DNA of 64,000 nucleotides from Rhabdaerophilum sp. SD176 (GCF_030143245.1 NZ_JARJNS010000004.1:1-64000); one strand, 5' to 3'; positions 33,468 to 43,759 are shown, counted from the first letter of the stretch. The notes: generated by a model not told the origin, from the letters alone. Made by a program: numbers and translations.

Positions 33468-34313
33468 CTATTTGTCGGAAAAGAAAACATTCGGCCGCGG
33501 TGTCGCCCTGGCTTGTCTGCCGCTGCGGACCATGGCGAGGAATTCCGCCGTCACCTCGCCGATAAGCCGGCCGACGGCCGGGTTGCGTCGCCCGCCGAGA
33601 TCGAAATGCGTGGCATCCGTGATCACGGCGAGCCGCTTGCGGCCGGGCGGCAGGCCTTCGAAGGTGCTGAGCCGGTTCTCGTAGCCGCCGCCTTCGCCAT
33701 CATCCCGCGTGCCGGTGATCATCAGCACGGGCTTGCGGATGCCGGCCATGGCGCCTTTCGGAAAGAGCATCGAGTTTTCTCCTGCCGGCGATACGGCAAT
33801 ATAGGCATCGAACCGGTCAGCCCCCTTGGTGCCGTTCCGGTTGTTGGCGCCGGCTTCGAGCAGGACGGTTCGGGCGCCCATCGAATGCCCCGCCAGCACC
33901 TTGAACGGCACGGCGCATCGCTGGGTCTCCGTTGCGAGGATGGCGGTCACATCCGCCTCCCGCGCGCCGAGCAGGGCCGGGTTGGCGGCGAGATCGAGGA
34001 TCCGCTCGCGCGGGCGCCCGGAGCCGATCGAGCTGACCAGCGCTCTCGGGCCCGATTCGGCATGGCTCGGCACGATCACGCGGTACCCGGCGCGGTTGAG
34101 CGCCTCGGCCAGTTGCGGGTTGCCCTTGGCATTGCCGCCGAACCCGTGTGAGACGATGGCCAGCGGCGCACAGCCCGGGGCATCGAGCACGCGGGCCTCG
34201 ATCCGGGCGCCATCGGCACGGAGATAGGCGCTTTGCGGCTCAGCCTGGGCTGCGCCGGTGATGGTGGCAAGAAAGATCGCGAAAAGGGCGGCTTGGCGGG
34301 TGTTACGTGTCAT
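33468..34313 (-). CDS. Secreted alpha/beta hydrolase (dienelactone hydrolase-like)
   Basis: Protein of about 281 aa with a cleavable signal peptide (RQAALFAIFLATITGAAQA). The hydrolase core has LAIVSHGFGGNAKG (oxyanion loop), LAGHSMGARTVLLEAG (nucleophile Ser), ITGTRDDGEGG (probable acid) and DATHFDLGG (probable His). It resembles the predicted dienelactone hydrolase/lipase group. An ATG 21 bp further upstream (34334) is an alternative start. It is divergent from the HerA-like ATPase gene. Confidence 0.82.
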   Translation of the reverse strand: MTRNTRQAALFAIFLATITGAAQAEPQSAYLRADGARIEARVLDAPGCAPLAIVSHGFGGNAKGNPQLAEALNRAGYRVIVPSHAESGPRALVSSIGSGRPRERILDLAANPALLGAREADVTAILATETQRCAVPFKVLAGHSMGARTVLLEAGANNRNGTKGADRFDAYIAVSPAGENSMLFPKGAMAGIRKPVLMITGTRDDGEGGGYENRLSTFEGLPPGRKRLAVITDATHFDLGGRRNPAVGRLIGEVTAEFLAMVRSGRQARATPRPNVFFSDK

Positions 34314-34491
34314 TCCGGTCTCGCTGCTGGACATTCCCTGATCCCCGCACGAACCTTGCCTGCGCAATCCGAGCGGCTGGATGGAGAGGAGATGACAATC
34401 CGGAAAGGAATTGCATCCCCGAGGCCTTTTCGCCGGCCGCGAGTTCCGGTTATAGCGATGAGGGTTAACGATCCTTTTTGGAGAACGCGCC

Positions 34492-36029
<1,538 letters not shown>

Positions 36030-36030
<1 letters not shown>

Positions 36031-36053
36031 GCCTCTTCCCCCGGGAAGAGGCC
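36030..36053. terminator. Strong hairpin between convergent genes
   Basis: A perfect 11-bp stem (GGCCTCTTCCC/GGGAAGAGGCC, 2-base loop) lies immediately after the ATPase stop and before the end of the convergent paralogue operon. There is no T-tract on either strand, so intrinsic termination is uncertain. Confidence 0.45.
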
Positions 36054-36100
36054 GACGATGCGTCGCATCGGCGGGTGAGGGTGCACCCCCGCCCGCGGGC

Positions 36101-36532
36101 TCACTCCGACTTCGGCGCGGACGAAGGCGCCCAGACAGTGATCTCGGCATCGATCAGCTTGATCTCGCCATCGGCGAAGACGATGCCGAAACGCGTGCGC
36201 ATCAGTCCCTCGCCCTTGCCGGGCGCTTCATAGAGCACTTCCGATGCCGCGATCTGCCTCTGGTTGCAATGGTATCGCGGATTATTGTAGCTGAACCCGC
36301 CCCGGATGGTCGTGCCCTGCAGGGAGATCTGCCCCTGCGCCGGCGGCTCGATTACGGTCAGTCTTATCTCGCCGATCGGCGAGCAATCCCGCAACACGTG
36401 ATAGGCGACATAGACCCGCACCGTCTCGCCGGGCAGCACCGAGCGCACCACTTTCTCCGGCTCGGCGGACTGGCCGGGCAGGGCAAGCAGCAGGGCCGGC
36501 AGTATGAGGGCCAGCAGGCGCCGGGCCCTCAC
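36101..36532 (-). CDS. Secreted paralogue C of a three-gene family
   Basis: Predicted secreted protein of about 143 aa; I know no family for it. The signal peptide is RRLLALILPALLLALPGQSA. The mature part has a DCSPIGEIRL segment, a CNQRQI segment and a late FGIVFADGEIKL. These three positions (DC, CxxR, F-x-D-G) recur in the two genes upstream. The start is a GTG whose GTGA overlaps the stop of the preceding gene, so they are coupled. The last of three in a minus-strand operon. Confidence 0.72.
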   Translation of the reverse strand: MRARRLLALILPALLLALPGQSAEPEKVVRSVLPGETVRVYVAYHVLRDCSPIGEIRLTVIEPPAQGQISLQGTTIRGGFSYNNPRYHCNQRQIAASEVLYEAPGKGEGLMRTRFGIVFADGEIKLIDAEITVWAPSSAPKSE

Positions 36533-36966
36533 GGGGCATCCTCCGGCAATTGCGGCGCCGGCCGGAGAATCCGGATCGTGACCTTGTGGTTCCACACCGT
36601 CCCGTCCTTGAAGATCACGGCGAAGCCGAACCGGTCCTGCCCGTTCTGGCCGGCCCGGCTGGCATAACGAATATCGAGCGAGGGCACGCGGCGGCTGCCG
36701 CATTTCCGCATCATGCCTTCATCGTCGGCGTCGATGAAATCCTCGACCGGCATGGCATCGACCTCGCCCATCGCGGCCGACAGGGTCACGACCATGCGGA
36801 TCGGCGCGGTCTGGGTGCAGTCATCGTTGAGATGCCAGACATTCTGCACCCGGATCTCCTGCCCGGCCACGGCATGCAGCGCGAGCGTCCTCTCCTCGAT
36901 CAGGCCCAGGCTCGAGCCCAGAGAGAGCAGCAGGTTCGACAGGATCTCGGCCGCCTTGTCCGCCAC
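36529..36966 (-). CDS. Paralogue B of a three-gene family
   Basis: Protein of about 145 aa from a GTG that begins 7 bases after the upstream stop, with GGTAGGTG before it. It shares with its neighbours LALHAVAGQEIRVQN, a DDC segment, a KCGSRR segment and FAVIFKDGTVWNHKVTIRI. Its N-terminus (ILSNLLLSLGSSLGLIEERTLA) is less clearly a signal peptide than in the other two. A longer frame from 37050 overlaps the gene upstream and is unlikely to be used. Function unknown. Confidence 0.68.
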   Translation of the reverse strand: MADKAAEILSNLLLSLGSSLGLIEERTLALHAVAGQEIRVQNVWHLNDDCTQTAPIRMVVTLSAAMGEVDAMPVEDFIDADDEGMMRKCGSRRVPSLDIRYASRAGQNGQDRFGFAVIFKDGTVWNHKVTIRILRPAPQLPEDAP

Positions 36967-36973
36967 GAGGCAC

Positions 36974-37375
36974 CTACCAGACCTTGATCTCGACCTGGTA
37001 GGTCTCGGCCGTGCCGTCGTAATAGACGAGCAGGAACCGGAACCGGTCAACGCCCTTGAAGCCGGACTTGGCCTTGTAATAGGCGCCGATCCCCCGCGAG
37101 CGGCGTTCGTTGCATGGCGCGCGCGGATTATCCGCCTTGTAGGACGTGAAAATATCGACCGGCCGTTCGGTCAGCTTGCCATGTCGCGGTGCTTCGATGA
37201 TCCCGACCCGCGGCCCGGAGCGGGGCAGGCAATCCCGGGCGAGGCTGATTCCGTTTGTGACCTGGATCTCCTGGTCGCCCACGGCATTGAGCGAGAGCTT
37301 CCTCGGCTCCTCCGCCATGGCGAGGCCGATCCCCGCAAGCCACAGCATCCCTTGAACCAGAAACCAGCCGCGCAT
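36974..37375 (-). CDS. Secreted paralogue A of a three-gene family
   Basis: Secreted protein of 133 aa with signal peptide GWFLVQGMLWLAGIGLAMA. The mature part shows LSLNAVGDQEIQVTN, RDCLPRSGPRVGII, CNERRS and FLLVYYDGTAETYQVEIKVW, in the same order as in the two following genes. The spacing of four cysteine, arginine and aspartate features suggests one beta-sandwich domain. It is the first gene of the three-gene operon and is divergent from the LysE-family exporter. No known function. Confidence 0.72.
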   Translation of the reverse strand: MRGWFLVQGMLWLAGIGLAMAEEPRKLSLNAVGDQEIQVTNGISLARDCLPRSGPRVGIIEAPRHGKLTERPVDIFTSYKADNPRAPCNERRSRGIGAYYKAKSGFKGVDRFRFLLVYYDGTAETYQVEIKVW

Positions 37376-37515
37376 TGTGATCCGCCCCCCGACGAGACCT
37401 CAGGATTTGGCAGGGCGCGGGGCAAGTCAAGCGTTCCGCCGCCTCGAATCGGGGAAAGCCGGCGCCGGGCATATCCGGTCTGGTCTTTTCCGCCCCGGGC
37501 GTGTAGCAGGCCGGC

Positions 37516-38130
37516 ATGCTCTCTCCTTTCCTCTCCGGCTTTCTCATCGGCGGCGGGTTGATCATCGCGATCGGCGCACAGAACGCCTTCATCCTCCGGC
37601 AGGGCATCCGGCGCGAGCATGTCTTCCCGCTGGCGCTGATCTGCTCGCTCTCCGATGCGCTGCTGATCGCGCTCGGCGTCGCCGGGCTCGGTGCGCTGAT
37701 CCAGCTTGTCCCCGCGCTGCTGGTCGGCGTGACCGTGTTCGGCATTGCCTTCCTGCTCTGGTATGGCTGGAAGGCGGCCCGCCGGGCCCTCGCGCCGCAG
37801 GCGATGGAAGTGGGCGAGGGCGGCCCTGTCCCGCTCGGCGCGGCCATCCGCACCTGCCTCGCGCTGACCTTCCTCAACCCGCATGTCTATCTCGACACGG
37901 TGATTCTCGTCGGTGCGCTGGCTGCTCCTTATTCCGGCCTGCCGCGCCTCGCCTATGCACTCGGAGCCATGTCGGCATCCTTCGCCTGGTTTTTCAGCCT
38001 CGGCTATGGGGCCCGCGTGCTGACGCCGGTTTTCCGCAAACCGGTCGCCTGGCGCATCCTTGATGCATTGATCGCCTTGGTCATGGTTTCGATTGCGGGG
38101 AAGCTGGCGCTCTGGCTATTCTCGCGCTGA
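37516..38130 (+). CDS. LysE/ArgO-family amino acid exporter
   Basis: Inner-membrane protein of 204 aa with about six hydrophobic segments. The family motif GAQNAFILRQGIRREHV follows the first segment, and LALTFLNPHVYLDTV is the second conserved stretch. Members export basic amino acids such as arginine or lysine; which one is moved here cannot be read. It is followed on the same strand by an M20 peptidase after 47 bp, so release of amino acids from peptides and export could be linked, though this is inference. Confidence 0.9.
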   Translation: MLSPFLSGFLIGGGLIIAIGAQNAFILRQGIRREHVFPLALICSLSDALLIALGVAGLGALIQLVPALLVGVTVFGIAFLLWYGWKAARRALAPQAMEVGEGGPVPLGAAIRTCLALTFLNPHVYLDTVILVGALAAPYSGLPRLAYALGAMSASFAWFFSLGYGARVLTPVFRKPVAWRILDALIALVMVSIAGKLALWLFSR

Positions 38131-38177
38131 ACCTTCGCGCCCCGGAGGCGCACCCCCTCCTCAGAACGAGACCCCTC

Positions 38178-39572
38178 ATGAATGCCCATGCCCTTCCGCT
38201 CGATGCCATCCTGGCTCGGCTGGACCGCGACCTCGACACCAGCCTCGAGCGCCTCTTCACGCTGCTGCGCTTCGAATCCGTCGGCGCGGATTCGGCCTAT
38301 GATGCCCAGACCCGCGCCTGCGCCGACCATCTGGTGAAGGACCTGCAATCCCTCGGCTTCGAGGCTTCCGCCCGGCCGACCCCCGGCCATCCGGTAGTGG
38401 TCGGCCATCGCCGCCGGCCCGGCAAGCCGCATGTACTGTTCTACGGCCATTACGATGTCCAGCCGGTCGATCCGATCGAGCTCTGGGAGGATCCGCCCTT
38501 CGCCCCGAAGGTCAAGGAGCTCGAGCCGGGCCGCAAGGTGATCACCGGGCGCGGCGCTTGCGACGACAAGGGCCAGGTCATGACCTTCCTCGAGGCCTGC
38601 CGGGCCATCATCGCGGAAACCGGCGACCTGCCGATCTCGCTCTCGGTGATGATCGAGGGCGAGGAGGAGAGCGGCTCGGTCAACCTGCCGCCCTTCCTCG
38701 CGGCCAACAAGGACGAGTTCAAGGCCGATATCTGCATCGTCTGCGATACCGGCCAGTGGGACCGCAACACGCCGCAGATCACCTCCTCGCTGCGCGGGAT
38801 GCTCTATGAGGAGATCATCATCAAGGCGGCCGACCGTGACCTCCATTCCGGCCATTTCGGCGGCACGGCGCAGAACCCGATCCATATCCTCTCGCGCATC
38901 ATCGCCTCGATGCATGATGCCCAGGGCCGGATCCAGGTGCCGGATTTCTATGTCGGCGTGCATGACACCGGCGCCAACCGGCTGGCGCAATGGGAAGCGC
39001 TCGGCCTGACCGAAAGCGAGTTCCTCGGCCAGATCGGGCTGAAATATGCGTCCGGCGAGAAGGACCGTACCCTGATCGAGAAGATGCAGTCGCGCCCGAC
39101 CTGCGATGTCAACGGCATCTGGGGCGGCTATACCGGCGAGGGCACCAAGACGGTCATTGCCAGCGAGGCACGGGCGAAAATCTCCTTCCGCCTCGTCCAT
39201 GACCAGGACCCCGTGGCGATCCAGAACAGTTTCCGCGCCTATGTGGCGAGCCAGGTTCCGCCGGATTGCTCGGTGGAATTCATCGGCTACAAGGGCAGCC
39301 GCGCCACCCAGGTGCGCGAGGAAAGCCCCGAGCTGAAAAAGGCCACCGATGCCCTGCGCGCCGAATGGGGCACCGAGCCGGTGGTGCTCGGCGCGGGCGG
39401 CTCGATCCCGATTGTCGGGGATTTCAAGCGCGTGCTCGGCCTCGATGCGCTGCTGATCGGCTTCGGGCTGGATGATGACCGCATCCATTCGCCGAACGAG
39501 AAATACGATCTCTCGAGCTTCCACAAGGGCCAGCGCAGCTGGGCACGGATCATCGCCGCGTTGGGGGCGTGA
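38178..39572 (+). CDS. M20-family metallodipeptidase
   Basis: Cytoplasmic zinc peptidase of 464 aa. Metal-binding stretches are FYGHYDVQPVDP (His and Asp), GRGACDDKGQ (bridging Asp) and IEGEEESGS (Glu pair, general base). The lid/dimer domain has DLHSGHFGG. The length and spacing fit the M20 dipeptidase/ACY1-like group rather than DapE. It probably shares a transcript with the upstream exporter. Specificity is unknown. Confidence 0.92.
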   Translation: MNAHALPLDAILARLDRDLDTSLERLFTLLRFESVGADSAYDAQTRACADHLVKDLQSLGFEASARPTPGHPVVVGHRRRPGKPHVLFYGHYDVQPVDPIELWEDPPFAPKVKELEPGRKVITGRGACDDKGQVMTFLEACRAIIAETGDLPISLSVMIEGEEESGSVNLPPFLAANKDEFKADICIVCDTGQWDRNTPQITSSLRGMLYEEIIIKAADRDLHSGHFGGTAQNPIHILSRIIASMHDAQGRIQVPDFYVGVHDTGANRLAQWEALGLTESEFLGQIGLKYASGEKDRTLIEKMQSRPTCDVNGIWGGYTGEGTKTVIASEARAKISFRLVHDQDPVAIQNSFRAYVASQVPPDCSVEFIGYKGSRATQVREESPELKKATDALRAEWGTEPVVLGAGGSIPIVGDFKRVLGLDALLIGFGLDDDRIHSPNEKYDLSSFHKGQRSWARIIAALGA

Positions 39573-39576
39573 GGGC

Positions 39577-40248
39577 CTACGCCGCCTCCAGCCCGGCGAG
39601 CCCCTGCCGCACCGCGACCGGCGGGAAGGCGGGATATTCCTCCGGCTGCCCGGTCCGGTTGATCCAGAAGGCGCGCCAGCCGCAGGCGCTGGCGCCGGCC
39701 ACATCCCAGCGGTTCGACGAGGCGAAGGTGATCTCCCCCGGCGCGCCGGCGCCGGCCTCCCGCGCCGCATGGGCGTAAACATCGGGATGCGGCTTGAAGC
39801 AGCCGACCGGCTCCACCGTCACGACCCCTGCGAGCAGAGGCCCGATCCCCGCTGCCGCCACCGCCGCATCGATCATCCCGCGCGTGCCGTTGGTGAAGAT
39901 GAAGGCGCGATGCCCGCCCGCTTGCAGCGCCTGCAGCAGCGGGGTTACGTCCGGGTAGGCATCGAGCCGTTGATAGGCCGCCAGCAGGCTTTCACGCAGC
40001 GCCGGATCGGCAATGCCATGCCGGGCCAGTGCGAAATCGAGCGCGGCGGCGGTCAGGGCGGCGAAATCCGCCGCTGCGCCGCCGGCCTTGCCCATCAGGC
40101 TGAGCGTCCAGGTATATTCGAGCTGCTTCGCCCGCCACATCTGGCTGACGGGCTCGGCCTTCGGACCGAGCGTGCTGCCGGCTCTTGCCACGGCGCTGTG
40201 GACATCGAACAGGGTTCCATAGGCATCGAACATGAAAATGCGGGACAT
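39577..40248 (-). CDS. Haloacid dehalogenase type II-like hydrolase
   Basis: HAD-superfamily enzyme of 223 aa. Nucleophile Asp8 is in FMFDAYGTLFD, motif II is FTNGT, Lys in GCFKPHPDVY is motif III, and SNRWDVAGASACG matches the (S)-2-haloacid dehalogenase pattern. GAGGAAACG lies just before the ATG. Dehalogenase activity is the family prediction; similar proteins may be phosphatases. It converges on the M20 peptidase gene, 4 bp apart. Confidence 0.88.
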   Translation of the reverse strand: MSRIFMFDAYGTLFDVHSAVARAGSTLGPKAEPVSQMWRAKQLEYTWTLSLMGKAGGAAADFAALTAAALDFALARHGIADPALRESLLAAYQRLDAYPDVTPLLQALQAGGHRAFIFTNGTRGMIDAAVAAAGIGPLLAGVVTVEPVGCFKPHPDVYAHAAREAGAGAPGEITFASSNRWDVAGASACGWRAFWINRTGQPEEYPAFPPVAVRQGLAGLEAA

Positions 40249-40388
40249 CGTTTCCTCGTGATCTTTTGTTTCGCGCTTGAACGGCAGGAGAAAAAAATTC
40301 TGCCAAGCCCCCCTGCGCGGATTGACCGGTCCGGGGGGAGACTATCGAATGCCGGCTTAAATCCAATTCCTCTCTTCCGGAGTGCAGC

Positions 40389-41243
40389 ATGGCCTGGTCG
40401 GAAACCTGGACCTTTTTCAACGGCGACTGGCACGAGGGCAACCCGCCCATCCTCGGCCCGCGCAGCCACGGCTTCTGGCTGGCTTCCTCGGTCTTTGATG
40501 GCGGCCGGGTCTTCGAGGGTCGGATGCCCGATATCGAGCTGCACGCGAAACGGGTAATCCGCTCTGCCGCCGGCATCGGACTCAACGCGCCGGTCGATCC
40601 GGATACGATCATCGGCCTCGCCCATGACGGGGTGAAGAAATTCGCGCCGGGCACCGCGCTTTATGTTAAGCCGATGATCTGGGGCGAGGGCGACAAGGGC
40701 TCCGCCATCCTGCCCGATCCGGATGATTCGCGCTTCCTGCTCTGCCTTTTCGCCGCGCCGATGCCGGAGCCGAAGGGCGGCTCGATCACGCTGTCGCCCT
40801 TCCGCCGCCCGACCATCGAATGCATGCCGACCGATTCGAAGGCCGGCTGCCTCTATCCAAACAATGCCCGCGCCCTGCGTGAGGCCAAATCGCGTGGCTT
40901 CGACAATGCGCTGGTGCGTGATTTCCTCGGCAATGTCGCCGAACTCACCACCGCAAATGTCTTCATGGCCAAGGATGGCGTGGTCTACACGCCGGAGGCG
41001 AATTCCTCCTTCCTCAACGGCATCACGCGCCAGCGCGTGATCCAGCTCCTGCGCGACAGCGGCGTGACGGTGGTCGAGAAATCGCTGACCTATGCCGATT
41101 TCGAGGCAGCGGACGAGATCTTCCAGTCCGGCAATTACGCCAAGGTCCTGCCCATCACACGGATCGACAGCCGCGATCTCCAGCCCGGCCCCTTTTTCGC
41201 CAAGGCCCGCGAGGCCTACTGGGCCTACGCGCATGGCGGCTGA
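40389..41243 (+). CDS. Branched-chain aminotransferase-like protein
   Basis: Fold-type IV PLP aminotransferase of 284 aa. Family stretches are DGGRVFEGRMPDIELHAKRV, IRSAAGIG, TDSKAGCLYPNNARALREAKSRG (candidate PLP-lysine region) and NVAELTTANVFMAKDG. It is similar to IlvE, but shorter than housekeeping IlvE and with a somewhat altered lysine region, so D-amino-acid or aminodeoxychorismate-type substrates are possible. GGAG precedes the ATG. It is followed 10 bp later by a drug/metabolite transporter, suggesting co-transcription. Confidence 0.85.
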   Translation: MAWSETWTFFNGDWHEGNPPILGPRSHGFWLASSVFDGGRVFEGRMPDIELHAKRVIRSAAGIGLNAPVDPDTIIGLAHDGVKKFAPGTALYVKPMIWGEGDKGSAILPDPDDSRFLLCLFAAPMPEPKGGSITLSPFRRPTIECMPTDSKAGCLYPNNARALREAKSRGFDNALVRDFLGNVAELTTANVFMAKDGVVYTPEANSSFLNGITRQRVIQLLRDSGVTVVEKSLTYADFEAADEIFQSGNYAKVLPITRIDSRDLQPGPFFAKAREAYWAYAHGG

Positions 41244-41253
41244 GGCCTGAAGG

Positions 41254-42168
41254 ATGGCCGACCCGTATGAACCGCCACAGCAGAGCAAGCCACTGGCGCT
41301 TGCGCTGCTGGTCATCACGACGGTTCTCTTCGCCGTGGGCGATACGATCGCCAAGCTGGCGGTCACCACCGTGCCGCCGGCGCAGATCCTCTTCGTTCGC
41401 TGCGTGATCGTTGCGGGGCTGACTGTTCCCTATGTCTGGTGGCGGCTCGGACCCGAGGCTTTCCACAGCGCCCATCCGAAGGCGCAGATCTTCCGGGGGG
41501 TGGCGATCCTCGCGTCCTCGCTGCTTTTCGTCAGCGGCCTCTCCTACCTGCCGCTGGCGGATACAAGTGCGATCAACTTCATCTGGCCGGTGCTGATCAC
41601 CGTGTTCTCGGTGATCATCCTGAAGGAGCAGGTCGGCCTGCGCCGCTGGTCTGCCACGCTGGTTGGCTTTGCCGGAATGCTGCTGATCATCCGGCCGGGC
41701 ACCAGCGCTTTCCAGATAGCCGCCCTGCTGCCGATCGGCGCGGCGATCGCCTGGTCGATGGCGGCCGTCGTTACCCGTTCCGTCTCCTCGAAGGACCGGG
41801 CCGAGACCACCCTCGTCTGGACCAGCCTGACCATGCTGGCCGGGGCCTGCCTGATCATCCCCTTCTACTGGACCAATCCGACGCCGAGGGAGTGGCTGTT
41901 CATGGTGCTGATCGGCCTGATTTCCGTGGTCGGTCATTCGATGCTGGTCTTCGCCTATGAGCGCGCCACGGCATCCTTCCTCGCGCCCTTCGCCTATATC
42001 CAGCTGATCTGGGCCACCCTTCTTGGCTATCTCGTCTTTGGCACGCTGCCGGATCGATGGATCGCCGCCGGCTCGGCACTCATCGTCGCCAGCGGCGTCT
42101 ATACCGTCCATCGCGAGCGGGTGCGTTATCGCGAGCGGATGCGCAGCCTCGCCGCAACCCGGGAATGA
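41254..42168 (+). CDS. DMT/EamA-family transporter
   Basis: Inner-membrane protein of 304 aa with about ten hydrophobic helices forming two EamA repeats. Repeat 1 starts at LALLVITTVLFAVGDTIAKLA, with RCVIVAGL; repeat 2 starts at IGAAIAWSMAAVVTR. Such carriers export amino acids or metabolites. It directly follows the BCAT-like gene (10 bp). A structured RNA and an intrinsic terminator lie downstream of its stop. Confidence 0.9.
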   Translation: MADPYEPPQQSKPLALALLVITTVLFAVGDTIAKLAVTTVPPAQILFVRCVIVAGLTVPYVWWRLGPEAFHSAHPKAQIFRGVAILASSLLFVSGLSYLPLADTSAINFIWPVLITVFSVIILKEQVGLRRWSATLVGFAGMLLIIRPGTSAFQIAALLPIGAAIAWSMAAVVTRSVSSKDRAETTLVWTSLTMLAGACLIIPFYWTNPTPREWLFMVLIGLISVVGHSMLVFAYERATASFLAPFAYIQLIWATLLGYLVFGTLPDRWIAAGSALIVASGVYTVHRERVRYRERMRSLAATRE

Positions 42169-42244
42169 CGGGCCGGGATTGTGCCAAACTGAACCACGGC
42201 CCGGCGCGGCACCTTACGGCTCCTTAAAGCGGGCCTGCTAAGAC

Positions 42245-42353
42245 GGGTCTCGTGGCTTCGGGGCTCACGCCCCCCAAACGAATTCCCGGTGCCACCAAAG
42301 GTTCGAGACCCTTTGACGATTGGCCGCGACCTTCCCGGGTCGCGGCCTTTCTC
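42245..42353 (+). ncRNA. Candidate structured RNA (or structured 3' UTR) ending in a terminator
   Basis: An 8-bp perfect outer helix (GGGTCTCG 42245-42252 with CGAGACCC 42304-42311) encloses TGGC/GCCA pairing and a GGGGC-TCAC-GCCCC hairpin (42260-42273). A strong intrinsic terminator follows. It does not match tRNA, SRP RNA or tmRNA by eye. It could be an sRNA, or only the 3' UTR of the transporter gene. Confidence 0.4.
42322..42353 (+). terminator. Rho-independent terminator
   Basis: A perfect 10-bp GC-rich stem (GGCCGCGACC/GGTCGCGGCC) with a 6-base loop is followed by TTTCTCGTT. It ends plus-strand transcription from the transporter operon or the structured RNA, before the convergent DUF305 gene. 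Confidence 0.82.
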
Positions 42354-42368
42354 GTTCCGGAGCGGGGC

Positions 42369-42800
42369 TTACTGCCCCTTCTTCTTCAGCCAGTCGCGCA
42401 TGAAGGCAATTTCCTTCTCCTGCGCGGCGATGATCTCCTCGGCGAGCTTGCGCGTCTCCGGGTCCTTGCCATGGGCCAGCACCACGCGCGCCATGTCGAT
42501 CGCGCCCTGGTGATGCGGGATCATCCCCTTGATGAAGTCGATATCCGCATCGCCGGAGAAGCGGATATCCATGTCCTTGTGCATGCGGTCATTGGCTTCA
42601 CGGAAGGCCTTGGTCGAGGCCGGCTCGTTCCCGGCAGGGCGGCCCTGCTGGCCATGTTGACCGTGCTGGCCGTGCCCGCCGCCGGGCATGGCGCCCGGTC
42701 CGGGGCCGTGATGCCCGCCGTGATGGCCGCCATGCGGCTGGGCGGAAGCGGACAGGGTGAAGAGGGCCAGCACGCAGCCGGCAAGAAGTGTCGTTTTCAT
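42369..42800 (-). CDS. Secreted His-rich DUF305 protein
   Basis: Protein of 143 aa with a signal peptide ([18 protein letters not shown]). A His/Gly-rich linker ([14 protein letters not shown] and several HGQ) follows. The DUF305 domain has [34 protein letters not shown] and [13 protein letters not shown]305 proteins are often found with copper resistance genes, so periplasmic metal (copper) handling is likely but inferred. AGGAGA precedes the ATG. It is probably co-transcribed with the His-rich gene upstream (48-bp gap). Confidence 0.88.
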   Translation of the reverse strand: MKTTLLAGCVLALFTLSASAQPHGGHHGGHHGPGPGAMPGGGHGQHGQHGQQGRPAGNEPASTKAFREANDRMHKDMDIRFSGDADIDFIKGMIPHHQGAIDMARVVLAHGKDPETRKLAEEIIAAQEKEIAFMRDWLKKKGQ

Positions 42801-42848
42801 GAAAATCTCCTGATCGATAAGGGAAGCAGCCGCGCAAGGGCGGCGGGA

Positions 42849-43280
42849 TCAGGCTCGGAAGCGGGGCGGGCGTTCCTGCCGGGGCGGCGCGAGCCCCTCG
42901 CCCGGGGGCATTTCCGCCGGGCGGAGCGCCTCGATGGCGAGGCTGTGCGGCGCCGGAACATCTACAGGCCGGACGGGAACCACCATGCCGGCAGTCGCGC
43001 AGTGCAGGCTGGCATGGCCCGGCTTGCTTGCCGGAGCCGGAGGTTCCGGCAGGTCGGAGTCCGGTGCAGGGTCAGCCGGTGGGTGGTGATGCGGCCCCTC
43101 TGCGGCCGGGAGCGCATGGCCGGGCGCATGGCTCTCCGCGTCATGGCAGGGCGGCGCCGGCTCGTTGAGGCTGGATGCGGCATGAACAGGCCCGGCTATC
43201 ATCAGCCCGTGCAGCCGCATCGGCAGCGCGAGCGCCAGCACCAGCAGGATCAGCATCAGGGGGCGAATGCGCAACAGCAT
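42849..43280 (-). CDS. His/Pro-rich secreted or membrane-anchored protein
   Basis: Protein of about 143 aa from ATG 43280, with one hydrophobic segment (LMLILLVLALALPMRLHGL) and a Pro/His-rich remainder (CHDAESHAPGHALPAAEG, HHHPPADP, HCATAG). The His and Cys content and its place upstream of DUF305 suggest metal binding; its pattern is like small copper-locus proteins, but I cannot name a family. The frame is open far upstream antisense to another gene and the start is therefore uncertain. Confidence 0.6.
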   Translation of the reverse strand: MLLRIRPLMLILLVLALALPMRLHGLMIAGPVHAASSLNEPAPPCHDAESHAPGHALPAAEGPHHHPPADPAPDSDLPEPPAPASKPGHASLHCATAGMVVPVRPVDVPAPHSLAIEALRPAEMPPGEGLAPPRQERPPRFRA

Positions 43281-43432
43281 CCCATAAAGATGGGGGAGGA
43301 GCGGGCGGACTGCAAGTTTCGGGCGCCATGCCTCTTCACCCTGTTTCGAGAATCCGGCAGGAGAGAGCAGCAATCCGGCCCGGATCGGGTGATGTTCGGC
43401 TATGATGCCGGCAATCGAACAGGATGGATGAC

Positions 43433-43738
43433 ATGACGACATTTCGTTCCATTGCGCTCGCGCTGGCTTTTGCCGGGTTTGCCATTCCGGCTGCAGCCTG
43501 GTCTCCGCCCTCGGTCGGCACCGCCTGTTCCGGCACGCGCGGCGGCGGCCCCGAGCGGGCGGCCATTGCCGGGAACTATCTCGGCGGGCGGGCGCTCCGC
43601 CACGGCATGGTCGATCGCAAGAGCTTCCAGGGCTGCTTCCGGAGCGCCGATGCCTGCGAGCGCTGGCTGGCCGGCAAGGCCCGGCATTTCCCGCTGCAGC
43701 CGGGCTTCGCCACCTGCACCCGCGTTGTCCTTCGCTGA
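43433..43738 (+). CDS. Small secreted hypothetical protein
   Basis: Protein of about 101 aa with a signal peptide (SIALALAFAGFAIPAAA). The mature part holds four Cys (TACSGT, GCFRS, DACERW, ATCTRV), probably two disulphides. An ATG three codons earlier (43424) is also possible; AGGATGG lies nearby. No family recognised. It converges on murJ. Confidence 0.6.
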   Translation: MTTFRSIALALAFAGFAIPAAAWSPPSVGTACSGTRGGGPERAAIAGNYLGGRALRHGMVDRKSFQGCFRSADACERWLAGKARHFPLQPGFATCTRVVLR

Positions 43739-43759
43739 GTGGTCCTGCGCTGATCGGCC

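Noticed and set aside
42230-42320. tRNA-like gene (a TGCTAA loop and a GGTTCGAGACC T-arm-like segment)
   Set aside because: The anticodon stem does not pair, no acceptor stem or CCA position fits, and the outer helix has other geometry.
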